The notes beneath the pieces are model-generated. The model did no database searches, was not told the origin of the DNA, and saw only the letters and a list, made by a program, of their open reading frames with translations. A program made the translations under genes and the position numbers. Below are positions 48,256-59,520 of a DNA stretch of 64,000 bases, in pieces (the stretch's first letter is position 1; each line of letters begins with the position of its first letter). Origin of the DNA: Siphonodentalium dalli (lineage: Eukaryota; Mollusca; Scaphopoda; Gadilida; Siphonodentaliidae); the NCBI GenBank assembly GCA_032622095.1, contig CP136061.1:60161301-60225300 (forward strand). The letters run 5' to 3'.

Positions 48256-48439
48256 CTAATCATTGACATGAATTTGTCGTTGTCTGTCGAGTTTCTTATC
48301 TCCATCAGACTTCCTCCATTTGCTTCACAGTTCACTTGGGCGTTGCCATAGCATGCAGCCGAGAGTAGGAAATTTCCACACGAGTGGAATTGTGGTTTTA
48401 ACCACGAACATTTTGGCGACGAGTGGAGACACTTTGGTA
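48256..48439 (-). CDS. C-type lectin/PAN protein, exon 2: N-terminal half of the lectin domain
   Basis: The 184-base exon (2 + 60 codons + 2) runs from acceptor gccgcgag/TACC to donor ATTAG|GTCAGT. Both phases fit: the G of exon 1 plus TA gives Val21, and AG plus the T of exon 3 gives Ser82. It encodes KCSWLKPQFHSCGNF, then ACYGNAQVNCEANGG, SLMEIRNSTDNDKFMSMI. This is the start of a long-form lectin domain: an N-terminal Cys pair around W, the 'WxxAxxxC' helix with Tyr for Trp, then GGxLxxI. Cys58 should pair with Cys151 of exon 3. NST is a glycosylation sequon. The acceptor has a poor pyrimidine tract, and two in-frame TAG codons lie just upstream of it. The 5' boundary is therefore the least certain part, while the donor and the exon body are strong. 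Confidence 0.75.
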
Positions 48440-48789
48440 CTCGCGGCTACTATATAGGGGTGTATTTTATTTATGACATAATTATTAATTTTGATTTTAA
48501 ATTTGGTTTGTTCCGCAAATTCAACTACTTCGCTGATTTCACACCAAGAAATCCAAACTCGACTCTATAAGGAATGTGTGTCACGCGTAGTGATGCATAT
48601 ATATAAACTTTTACGTCATGACCTTCAGCCTGTTTCTAAGCCATCGACCAGTCACTTGATATTCCCATCTATGTCTTTCAATATCAATTTTAATAAGGAA
48701 CAGGTCGTTCGACTTATAGTCCCATATGGTATTGCAGTAAATGTAACACAATATCATAAAATGGGGTTTTCAACAATAAAAGTCATATC

Positions 48790-49205
48790 TTTTATCGTAT
48801 AGATAGGAGTCAATCATCCTTTTAATATCGGTTAAAGTTCCAACACCAACAACGAAATCTGGCGACTTGTTCCATGAGATCACTACTCTTTGGCAGAAGA
48901 TCGCCACGTATAGTCTCGTGAATTTCACTGACATCAAATTCAATCTCACCAGGCTGTCTCTGTAACTCAGGTTCCGTAATTGCATGCGGGACTAGTTTGG
49001 TGGCTCTGTGTTCAACGTTTTCCAGAGCGACGCACTGCATGGTATCGGATATGTGGATCCCAGACAGTATACTGCAATATTCCAAAACAGGTCTTACCAT
49101 TGTCACGTACAACTTCCTGAATATATCAGCGTCCAACTGTTGAAATGTTCTAGTTATAATTCCAAGAATCATCCGAGCACGGTTAAATACATTGTTTATA
49201 TGCAT
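48790..49205 (-). pseudogene. LINE reverse transcriptase thumb fragment with frameshift
   Basis: Minus-strand HINNVFNRARMILGIITRTF, then LYVTMVRPVLEYCSILSGIH and ENVEHRATKLVP match the thumb of CR1-like reverse transcriptases. The next expected block (LSYRDSLVRLNLMSVKF) is in another frame, so there is a frameshift near 48960-48985. Both ends are cut. It lies in intron 1 of the lectin gene, on the same strand. Confidence 0.85.
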
Positions 49206-49301
49206 TTGGAATTTTTAATTTCACATAGATAGTTCATATAACACAAGCAAGCTACATATGTTTGATTGAAATGTAGGCAATTTCCCTTATACGTATAGGT
49301 T

Positions 49302-49392
49302 ATAACCCCCTTGGGTATCTGTACAAGAAATATAGACCAAGCCGCGAAGCGGCGAGGTCTATATTTCTTGTACAGATACCCAAGGGGGTTAT
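49302..49392. repeat. Perfect 37-bp hairpin with a GC-rich loop
   Basis: Positions 49302-49338 (ataacccccttgggtatctg on) are exactly complementary to 49356-49392. The 17-base loop contains gccgc-gaa-gcggc, which can pair again. A perfect match over 74 bases points to a young inverted repeat or a selected RNA hairpin. Confidence 0.93.
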
Positions 49393-50629
49393 GACATATT
49401 TATAAAACGGTTCACACCCCAAGGCAAACACAATTGAGCCGCATTCTATTCGACGATTACCTATCTATTACCATTCAATTAAAAGTTAATTGAATGGATT
49501 GTGGTGTTACATATTCCGGTTGAATAGATAGTCAAATGTTCGTTGACAATCGGCTCACTTGGGTCTTCAGATTCTTCGTTGTGACAATAAACTGTTTCAT
49601 CTGTTTAAGTTATTTTTCGCCTTGTTGTCATAATGGAATTATCGTTCAGAACACAGGAGACAATGTGCCGGTAGTGTTCGGACTCCGAAGTGAAACTATT
49701 CCACATTAATTGCATGAAGTTTGTTTGATGAAATATTACCGGCATTCATAACAAAAGACGTAAGCAAACCTGTGTAGTGCCTGTATTTTCCGCGCACATG
49801 CATGCATATGAGAACAGTTTGTGAAATGTTCTCAATGTATCATTCTGAAGATCATTATGTGATTATTGTGGATTATACATTCGAAACAGGTTTGGATCTC
49901 GTTCATTTTACTTCCAATCGCCCGCCCCTTCGATTTACAAAAACATATTCAACCAAAAGTGTTGGGCCCCAACCCATGCAGACCACCCCTATATGTCCGC
50001 TAATAATGGAATGATCCGTGTTTTAACTTCCAATTTTCAATTCTTTAATCTCAATAAACCAATATACATGGCATCTGAGATACATACATATAAATACAAA
50101 TAAATGACAAAAGCACATTTAACAGGTACATAATTATATTAATATTAATGTATTGATTGAAGGCACATCCACCCAAAACTTGTGTCATGAAATGCGATTG
50201 AGACTCTTCCTTATTCGACAGTACTGTGAATATCGCAACGTTGTTGATATGCCATCATTGGACATAATGACAAAAAGAGAAATAAATCATTGAATAAAAA
50301 GATAAAGACTTAGCCAGGGTGGATGTGCCCGTTACTATATATAGACTATCTATTTATTTGATCAACTCGCGTCATTCACACATAATTTACTGTCATAGCG
50401 ACATGCAATGCATATACATAAATGTATAAATGTTGACTTGAGACGATGGGCACATGAGATACAGACATAAGTTTGAATTTGAAAAAGAATATATATCGTT
50501 TTTGATAAAATCTGGTATGTTTTAATCATCCTATAACTCTAAGTTGTGTGTGTATTCGAATTGTGATGTTTAGGATAAAGCGTGGCTACAAATAAACTGA
50601 CAAAGACCTCGTTGCTAATAAGCCCCATC
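49393..50629. other. Intron 1 sequence, nothing recognised
   Basis: AT-rich. A weak inverted pair ccattcaattaaaag / ttaattgaatgg lies near 49470-49497. The frame at 49802-50014 has no domain support. Confidence 0.45.
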
Positions 50630-53250
50630 CGGTCCTACTAAAACCCGACCGCACCCGACCGGACCCGACCGGACCCGACCGCACCCGACCGGACCGCCCC
50701 TAGGGGTCCGAGCGAGATGGGGTTTGCACTATCGGTAGAATGGACCCGAATGTACCAAAGTTCCAATCCCCAAGTCGATAGCTCGAGCGGACACGGCACT
50801 GTTAACCCCTGACTGGCGGCCGTTTCCACCAGGTACGGGAAATCCAAAAAGGCGCCGAGCGCACCTCCCATGACTGCCTGACCACGGAAATGGACATTAT
50901 ATCATGAAGTGAATACCCATATGCAGCCATGGGCGATCGGACAAGTCGCTAGCTGCAGCGGAAGTGAATAAATTAACCCATACGCTGCTGCCGAATTCGC
51001 TATAAATATACGCAAAAACGCCGAAATTAACACCCGCCGACCGGACCGCCCCTAGGGGACCGAGCGAGATGGGGTTTGCACTATCGTGTAGAATGGACCA
51101 GAATGTACCAAAGTTCCAATCCCCAAGTCGATAGCTCGAGCGGACACGGCACTGTTAACCCCTGACTGGCGGCCGTTTCCGCCAGGTACGGGAAATCCAA
51201 AAAGGCGCCGACCGCACCTCCCATGACTGCCTGACCACGGAAATGAACATTATATCATGAAGTGAATACCCATATGCATCCATGGGCGATCGGACAAGTC
51301 GCTAGATGCAGCGGAAGTGAATAAATTAACCCATACGCTGCTGCCAAATTCGCTATAAATGTACGCAAAAACGCCGAAATTAACACCCGCCGACCGGACC
51401 GCCCCTAGGGGTCCGAGCGAGATGGGGTTTGCACTATCGTGTAGAATGGACCCGAATGTACCAAAGTTCCTATCCCCAAGTCGATAGCTCGAGCGGACAC
51501 GGCACTGTTAACCCCTGACTGGCGGCCGTTTCCGCCAGGTACGGGTTAAAGGCAAGTGCGGCCTTAATTGTCGATAATATTCATATTTGTTCCAAACACC
51601 GTAAACAGAAAAACATTAAAACGCATACAGTTCCGTTCATACCATGACCATCGCGTAAACAGCATGTTATCATAAAGACCTACTATATTTTACCTAAGCA
51701 AGAGCCTGATTGTGTTACAGAAGACAGCACAATGCTACTGGCTAATCACACACAAATGACACAAACGCTCTTTATTAGTTCCATATCAAGTATTCGCCAA
51801 CAAAGAACGCTCTTTATGTTTACCATCATAATATAAACAAACACCAGAAAAGTAACTTTTTATGCTTTTGTTTAGATAACAATGGTCAAACATATGACCA
51901 TAACATACTGTTTATGCGATATTTCTTATTTGTATACGGACAAAGTCTATCTACATTTTGACGTTCTTTCTGTTTGTGGCGGTTTTTAACGGGTTGAGAT
52001 ATTTTCACAGGATACCCACCGCCAAGGCCAACCGTGTCTTTAACAGTGCCGTGTCCGCTCGAGCTATCGACTTGGGGATTGGAACTTTGGTACATTCGGG
52101 TCCATTCTACACGATAGTGCAAACCCCATCTTGCTCACACCCCTAGGGGTTGGAGGGTGTTAATTTCGGCGTTTTTGCGTACATTTATAGCGAATTCGGC
52201 AGCAACGTATGGGTTAATTTATTCACTTCCGCTGCAGCTAGCGACTTGTCCGATCGCCCATGGATGCATATGGGTATTCACTTCATGATATAATGTCCAT
52301 TTCCGTGGTCAGGCAGTCAGGGGAGGTGCGGTCGGCGCCTTTTTGGATTTCCCGTACTTGGCGGAAACGGCCGCCAGTCAGGGGTTAACAGTGCCGTGTT
52401 CGCTCGAGCTATCGACTTGGGGATTGGAACTTTGGTACATTCGGGTCCATTCTACACGACAGTGCAAACCTCATCTCGCTCGGACCCCTAGGGGCGGTCC
52501 GGTCGGCGGGTGTTAATTTCGGCGTTTTTGCGTACATTTATAGCGAATTCGGTAGCAGCGTATGGGTTAATTTATTCACTTCCGCTGCAGCTAGCGACTT
52601 GTCCGATCGCCCATGGATGCATATGGGTATTCACTTCATGATATAATGTCCATTTCCGTGGTCAGGCAGTCAGGGGAGGTGCGGTCGGCGCCTTTTTGGA
52701 TTTCACGTACCTGGCGGAAACGGCCGCCAGTCAGGGGTTAACAGTGCCGTGACCGCTCGAGCTATCGACTTGGGGATTGGAACTTTGGTACATTCGGGTT
52801 CATTCTACACGATAGTGCAAACCCTATCTCGCTCGGACTCCTAGGGGCGGTCCGGTCGGCGGGTGTTAATTTCGGCGGTTTTGCGTACATTTATAGCGAA
52901 TTCGGCAGCAGCGCATGGGTTAATTTATACACTTCCGCTGCAGCTAGCGAATTGTCCGATCGCCCATGGATGCATATGGGTATTCACTTCATGATATAAT
53001 GTCCATTTCCGTGGTCAGGCAGTCAGCGGAGGTGCGGTCGGCGCCTTTTTGGATTTCCCGTACCTGGCGGAAACTGCCGCCATTCATGCAGGGGTTAACA
53101 GTGCCGTGTCCGCTCGAGCTATCGACTTGGGGATTGGAACTTTGGTACATTCGGGTCCATTCTACACGATAGTGCAAACCCCATCTCGCTCGGACTCCTG
53201 GGGCGGTCCGGTCGGGTGCGGTCGGGTGCGGTCGGGTTTTAGTAGGACCC
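50630..53250. mobile_element. 2.6-kb foldback element made of inverted 353-bp arrays, 8-bp target duplication
   Basis: GCCCCATC stands at 50622-50629 and 53251-53258. The element starts cggtcctactaaaacccgac and ends in its complement with one change. Next to each end are short ccgaccgcac / ccggacccga repeats. Then come 353-bp units: starts at 50691, 51043 and 51396 on the left (the last cut at about 51545), and four inverted units on the right with matching points at 52042, 52387, 52739 and 53097. The central 51546-52035 is a different sequence, also found at 46296-46690. No transposase was seen, so it would move in trans. Eight-base duplications are typical of hAT-like and some foldback families. 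Related single copies are at 785-1060 and 61712-62165. Confidence 0.92.
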
Positions 53251-53679
53251 GCCCCATCGCACCAAGTGCATGCATGTCCACATCAAGTAAATCCTGCGTA
53301 CTCAGTGAGGATCAAACGAAACCTGTACAAAATCGTGCTCAAGTCAACTGAGCGGCACGCGTCGGGTACTATTTCACGCAATCGATGACTGGTGCGATCA
53401 TTATCATGGCGCATTGTTAGAATTTCACACCCACCGGTCCGATCTTCTTTCATCTTACTGTCCAATTAATGTCAATTTCTGTCTGATATTTAGCTCAAGT
53501 CTGTATTTTGGCCCCGTTGAAATACAGATTCATACAAGAAATATTGGTCATGAATTGGAGCAATTTGATTGGCCGAGGGGTTTGAACCGGTTTATAATTA
53601 TTGATACCATAACAACTTCCAATTTTAAAGGAATGTAACAGAAGAACTATTTTTCTAAATGAGATGCAGATCTACTGTA
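53251..53679. other. Intron 1 sequence, nothing recognised
   Basis: Ordinary composition. Short frames without domain support. Confidence 0.45.
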
Positions 53680-54290
53680 GCTAAAAGTGTTGTCTTTGTA
53701 TGTTTTTCAAGAGTTATTTATCCTGGAAACTCGCTTACCTACGATATAACTGTCTGTGCCATTCTGCGCGAATTTTGTTTAACTCTAAATAGGGTGATTC
53801 CTTGCAGTCTTATCTTATCGTTCATATATGTATTGTTTAAGTACGCCAAAATGTGTATCAATGGACATACCCTGTATAAACGCCATACTCATGCTGGGCA
53901 TTGGTCAACTGTGGAAGTGGTAATGTACCATATGGTGACGTACATGTATGTCCAGTAATAAACCAGTAATAAATCAAATAATTTGATATTCTACATCTTT
54001 ACAATTTCTGTTAATCTGTTACTTGTTACATGTATATCACATATATACCATGTATTCATGTTTATTTTTATCTATACATGTAGGTTGTCCTACACCAATA
54101 TGTGTCTTAAAGACCATTAAAACGTATCTTATCTTATCTTATCTTATCTTATCATATCATATCAATGGGAACTATTAAATAAAACGCGGGCGGAAATGTA
54201 CAAATGGTTATCTCATTGGTTAGCGCGTTTCCATGATAGATAACACTTGAAAAACATACGAAAACAACACTTTTCGCTCTACTATGCGTA
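53680..54290. mobile_element. Short element with inverted ends and a TATCT tail (tentative)
   Basis: aaaagtgttgtctttgtatg with tttttcaagagttatttatc (53686-53735) is inverted, with changes, at 54230-54285. Between them aaagaccattaaaacgtatc runs into five to six TTATC pentamers (54127-54166), a type of tail seen on retroposons. Whether one element or two nested ones is present is unclear. Confidence 0.6.
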
Positions 54291-54462
54291 TAAACATTTA
54301 GCGTATGTAATGGCGTTTGGAAATTTACACAATGTATATACACACAGTAGAAATGTATACCCACAGTAGGGTGTAAATATAAAATTTATAAATTAGTTGT
54401 CATACACGCAATAGCATAGGCAATTATGATATATAAGTATAGAATGCACCAATGCACCCATT

Positions 54463-54530
54463 GTAGCCGAGAGTAACAAATTTACACCACGAGTGGAATT
54501 GTGGTTTTAACCACGAGTCATTTGGAAATA
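54463..54530 (-). pseudogene. Possible relic of lectin exon 2
   Basis: Over about 62 bases it matches the first half of exon 2 (48357-48414), including gtggaattgtggttttaacc. On the minus strand it reads SWLKPQFHSW where the exon has SWLKPQFHSC. The lectin reading frame is then lost. Similarity stops abruptly on both sides. Either a partial exon duplicate or a short mobile palindrome that exon 2 has incorporated would explain it. Confidence 0.5.
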
Positions 54531-54701
54531 TGCATGGTTAATTTTGATTTGAACTTGTTTCCCATAATATTGGAAAATTAAAAGTAAAAAGGATTAAGAT
54601 GATTCCTTTGAAAATCGCGAGAATTGAATCGCAAATATATATTCAAATAAGCGAATGATAATGGCTTATCTCTACACATATATGTCGACATGCAATTTTA
54701 A

Positions 54702-55283
54702 AGGGGTACTGTACGCCAAATGTTGTTGTTGGTTTCTATAGTCTCCGAGTCGGAGAATAAGGTAACAATTTTTTCATTATTTGAAAGTCTGCTGAGTCGA
54801 AGTAGTGTTACGGATGACAAATTTACCGGAATGCAAAAATACAAATTGTCGTTGTCGAGTAATTTTTGTACAGTTTTCAACCAAATGAATCAAATAAAAG
54901 TTATATTATGGGCATACTAGTCCCATATAATCATTTAAGTTATTGTATCGTCGCTAGTCAGTGAGTGGCTTGAGTGTTCTCCCCGTATCATCATAACATT
55001 TTAAGCGATCGTGTATGCGATCGGTTTAACAATCCTGTATCCCTCAATTACTTTGTTTGATTACGGAAATTCGTAATTTAATTGACGCCATTTTATGGCT
55101 CCAGTCATAAATTCAATTTATATCAAATTATTAACTTTTAAATTATTAAATTTTAAGATAGCCTATTAACCTGAGCGTTTACAGAATACATCTTCGACTC
55201 AAATTACTTATGTTTCTATATGTTATCGATATTAGATCGTTGTTGTCACCGGAAATTTAATGAAAATGGCGTACAGTACCCCT
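54702..55283. mobile_element. MITE with TTAA target duplication (piggyBac-like)
   Basis: Inverted ends aggggtactgtacgcca (54702-54718) and tggcgtacagtacccct (55267-55283) are exact complements over 17 bases. Each is bordered by TTAA (54698-54701 and 55284-55287). TTAA duplication is the hallmark of piggyBac-type insertion. The 582-bp body is AT-rich, and its open frames on both strands (about 60 codons) have no transposase features, so it is non-autonomous. Confidence 0.92.
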
Positions 55284-55963
55284 TTAAGTTCGGCTTCTCG
55301 TAACGTTTTTTTATTATGAAAATGTTATCCGTTTTATTACTTTCAGGTGGATCATGCATGGTTTTTAATATGTCGTTGTCGTTTTTCTCCAAATGAATGG
55401 ACAATAATTTTGGGCTGTGATGACTTCAACGCATAGAATTAAAACCCGATTGGACCAAACGCCCCCATGCAGAACATGCATGTGCACATTATGGCCCTTT
55501 TTATGACGCGTTGCTGTTTAGAAAGTCTATCCTATATCAATACGGCAAGTATTACGCGGTTAATATAAATATTTACAATATATACACATATCTATATTTG
55601 GACTGTGTCTTCCTGTGATCGAACGTGTTCAGTGAGGTTTCCATTGTCTGTGAAAGCCAAGTATGCGTATGCCTTCGGTCACTTGAAGTTTTAAACGTCC
55701 AAGACAATAGCGTAAGGACGGGTCGCTCATATGAATGAACTCTTAAGGTGGTTAATAAAAGATACTGTACAGAAGAAAATTGGATCCTACAATGTTAGGC
55801 TACAGATAGATATCACCCTGCAGATCTTACATCCGGGGAAAGTAGCTACCGGTGAATAGAGTAAATAGTCCATTCTCATGGGTGTCCAAAAGTGATCTAG
55901 AAAAATAACACTGTTTGAGAAATTTAATAAACCGACACAATTTGTGTCGTTTTGGACCTGAAA

Positions 55964-56970
55964 TGTTTCTAGGGGGTATTTGGCGCGGGTCACCCACCCA
56001 TGCCGTCAAATTTGCCGAAATCATCGTTTTCGAAAATGGTCCATACCCCATATTCAGCCCCTCGGCGTTCTACCCCCGGGTGTGATGGGTGGGGGTAGGG
56101 GTGTTTCTAGGGGGTATTTTGAGCGGCTCACCCAGCCATAACGCCAATTGACCGAAACAGATATTTCTGAGAACAGGGAATAAGGAATATGTCCTAAATG
56201 CTACATTTTCCCCAAAAAATCGGACCGAGCACAAGTTCGAGTCTTTTTCGGACTACTTTTTCAAACTCGACCCAAAATAATTTCGGCCCAAAATTTCTCA
56301 CTCAGCTGGCCACTTTGAATACATTTGCCACAATTTCCAATATTTTGCGAATAAGGAATAAGTAACGGAATTTAGCGTAAACTTTAGCGAAAATTGACAA
56401 AGTCCAAGGCGAAATTGTGTAAATGAACTTGCCCCATCAGTGTCTGATTTAAACGCAATAATTTTACCACAGATATATTACAATTGTATAAGGTATCTAC
56501 AAACATTCAAATATATCGAATAAGAACCCTGTAAGTTACTTAGAAGCACATATTTGAATGTCTGTTTGAATGTCTTTCAAAGGTAAATGGACGTTCGGTA
56601 CTTAGAACATTCTGGGTTAAGTTCGCCGTGAGTGTAGAGGGTGGAGCCAAAACCATTGGAACAATAAGCTTGAAATTTCAGCAGGGAAATCCCATGGGGC
56701 ATAGATTAATCCCACGCAATACCGCTTCGACCAAAACAAAACGGTTCGTCCTGTGTCCATGTGCGTGTCGGGTAAAATTGAGTCAAGCGCGAAGCTGCAA
56801 ATAAACGGTTTTAAGTTTGCCGTGAGTGTAGTGGGTAGAGGCAATACCATTGGACCAATAAGCTTGATTTTTCAGCAGAGAAATCCTATGGGGCATCGAT
56901 TATATCGAAGCAATACCACTTTGTCCAAAACGAAACGGTTTGCCCTGTACCCATGTGCGAGTCGAAGATA
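55964..56970. repeat. Two imperfect tandem duplications
   Basis: tttctagggggtattt with cacccacccat-like sequence recurs about 137 bp on (55964 and 56102). From 56624, gccgtgagtgtagagggtgg, aataagcttga, atttcagcagggaaatccca and ggggcatagatta recur from 56819, a 195-bp period. Confidence 0.82.
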
Positions 56971-56999
56971 TTTCGCGAAAATTGACTAAGTCACGAATG

Positions 57000-57185
57000 T
57001 CCACGAATGTCCACAAATGTCCAACGTCCAACGTCAAACTAACTTCACATCGCGAATGTCCACGAACGTCCAACGTCCAATTTCAAACTAACTTCACACC
57101 GCGAATGTCCAATGTCCAACGTCAAACCAACTTCACACTTCACACCGCGAATGTCCACGAACGTCCAATGTCAAACCAACTTCAC
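57000..57185. repeat. Minisatellite of about 45-50 bp
   Basis: About four copies of cgcgaatgtccacgaacgtc, caacgtcaaactaacttcac. Within units, the shorter phrase aatgtccacg is itself doubled. Confidence 0.88.
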
Positions 57186-57254
57186 ACACCTAAATGTAGT
57201 TTGTATCCAAAAGATTGTGAATTTTGTATCGAACAATGTTATTGGATAATTATT

Positions 57255-59520
57255 TGTATTATATGCTAAGCTATCAAATAGTAGTATTTTTGCATCGGAT
57301 ATAAACCGTTATCCGTCTAGTTCAGCACTTTATGTGGAGCAGTTCAGCAGAATCTCCAAAACTCAGTTTAACTTATTTTTAACGAAGATATTCGGGTTTA
57401 GTTGATGCAAATGACTTGTAATCGATGGGCCATAACCATACACATGGATAGAAAACCATTTGGCCGACGTCCACCCTACTTTAGCAGTTCAAAATTCAGT
57501 TTAGCAATTTAACAGGAGCAGTCCAGCAGAATCTCCAAATCTCAGTTTAACCGATGATTAACGAAGATAATCGGGAGTATGTGATGCAAATGACCTGTAA
57601 TCGATGGGCCACTGATGCTAACCAGATACATGGATAGGACACCATCGTGTTTTCTTCCTGTATTTCCTTATGGACCATATTCCAGTCTATGTTCGTTAAT
57701 GATCGGTTAAACTGAGTTTGGGAGAATCTGCTGAACTGTTTACGATAAAGTGCTGAACGGGATTTTGAACTACTGAACTGGGGTTGACGTCGGCAAAATG
57801 GTTTTCTCTCCATGTATCTGCTTATGGCCCATCGATTACAAGTCATTTGCATAAAAAAAACCCGAATATCTTCGTTAACGAGAGCATCGCTAGGGCGTGG
57901 CAAAATACCCCCTTTAGCCATTTCGAATTGTACTATCGCAAAATAAGATAATACTTTGAGCTAACATTTGAAGAAAATCTGATATACCCCTAATTTCAAT
58001 GCAAAAATGTGGTCAAATTCTAAGTCGAAACATTGCCATAACTCATGTAAAAATAATTAGACAGAACCTATATTCAAACTTGGCCTGTAGTTTTAGCTGG
58101 GAAATACACATACCAGCTTTGGTTCAGCTCAAATAATCAAAACTGGAGTTATCGGTCGGAAACCAAAATGTTATGAAATTGGTCAAATTCTAAGTTGAAA
58201 AAGGGCCGTAACTCATGTAAAAATAACTGGACGGAACCCATATTCGAACTTGGCCTGTATCTTTGGCTGGGAAATACACATACCAACTTTGGTTTAGATC
58301 AAATAATCCAAACTGGAGTTATCGGTCGGAAACCAAAAATGTTAACAGACGGTCAAATTCTAAGTCGAAAAAGGGCCGTAACCCATGTCAAAATAATTGG
58401 ACGGAACCCATATTCGAACTTGGCCTGTATCTTTAGCTGGGAAATACACATACCAACTTTGGTTCAGATGAAATAATCCAAACTGGAGTTATCGATCGGA
58501 AACCAAAAATGTTAACGGACGGACGGCTGGACGGACGGACGGACTGATAACATAATACGACCTTTTTTCAAAAAGGGCGTATAAAAATCATTTAAACTGA
58601 GTTTTGGAGATTCTGCTGAACTACTCCAGATAAAGTGCTGAACGGGATTTTGAACTGGGGTGAAAGTCGGTCAAATCGTGTTTTCTTCCAGTATTTTCTT
58701 ACGTTCCATCGATCAAAAGTAATTTGCACATTATATACCCGACTATCCTCGTTAAAAAATCGGTTAAACTGCATTCGGTGGATTCTGCTGAACTGTTCAC
58801 GATAAAGTGCTGAACGGGATTTTGAACTGCTGAACTGGATTGGACGTCGGCCAAATGGTTTTCTATCCATGTAACTGGTTATGGCCCATCGATTACAGGT
58901 CATTTGCATCACCTATACACCAGAATATCTTCGTTAAAATTCAGTTAAAGTGAGTTTGGAGATTCTGCAAAACTGCTCCTGATAAAGTGCTGAACTGCTT
59001 AACTGGGATGAACGTCGGTTAAATCGTGTTTTCTTCCTGTATTTCCTGATGGACCATCGATAAAAAGTCATTTGCACAACAATTACCCGACTATCCTCGT
59101 TACAAATCGGCTAAACTGCGTTCGGGGAATCTGCTGAACTGCTCGACATGAACTGCTGAACGGGATTTTGAATTGCTTAACTGGGGTGGTTGTCGGCCAA
59201 ATGGTTTTCTATCCATGTACCTGGTTATGGCCCATTAATTACAAGTCATTTGCACAACATAAACTCTGCTAACTTCGTTACAATTGAGTTAAACTGCTCT
59301 CGCGAAAACTGCTGAACTGCAGCCGCCTTATACTGCTGAACGGGATTTTTGACTGCTGAACGGGCATGGCGGGCGGTCAAAATGTGTCCCATTCCTGTAT
59401 TGGCATATAGCTCTTATATTACGTGTCATTTGCACAACCTACAACCGGCCATCGTCGTTATATTTGAGTTAAACTGAAATCGGGAAATCTGCTGATTCAG
59501 CGTTTTATGTACTCCCCCCC
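57255..59520. repeat. About 175-bp repeat array in both orientations, split by a second 170-bp array
   Basis: The unit ttaaactgagtttggagatt ctgctgaactgctc gataaagtgctgaacgggat tttgaactg ... tatggcccatcgattacaag tcatttgca starts near 57704, 58593, 58763, 58945, 59112, 59289 and 59470 (spacing 167-182 in the right block). Before 57700 the same units run the other way (57301-57690). The edge 57255-57325 also occurs inverted at 35983-36045. Identity between units drops toward 59.5 kb, which suggests old tandem growth. Confidence 0.85.
58010..58580. repeat. Three direct copies of a 170-bp unit ending in a GGAC run
   Basis: ggtcaaattctaagtcgaaa, cataactcatgtaaaaataa, acccatattcgaacttggcc, gctgggaaatacacatacca, ttggttcagctcaaataatc and ggagttatcggtcggaaacc repeat from about 58011, 58182 and 58349. 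The last copy runs into ggacggacggctggacggac and then aaaagggcgtataaaa. It interrupts the 175-bp array. Confidence 0.88.

Noticed and set aside
58195-58476. Plus frame with NPYSNLACIFSWEIHIPTL
   Set aside because: It is produced by the 170-bp triple repeat, and the same peptide recurs because the DNA does.
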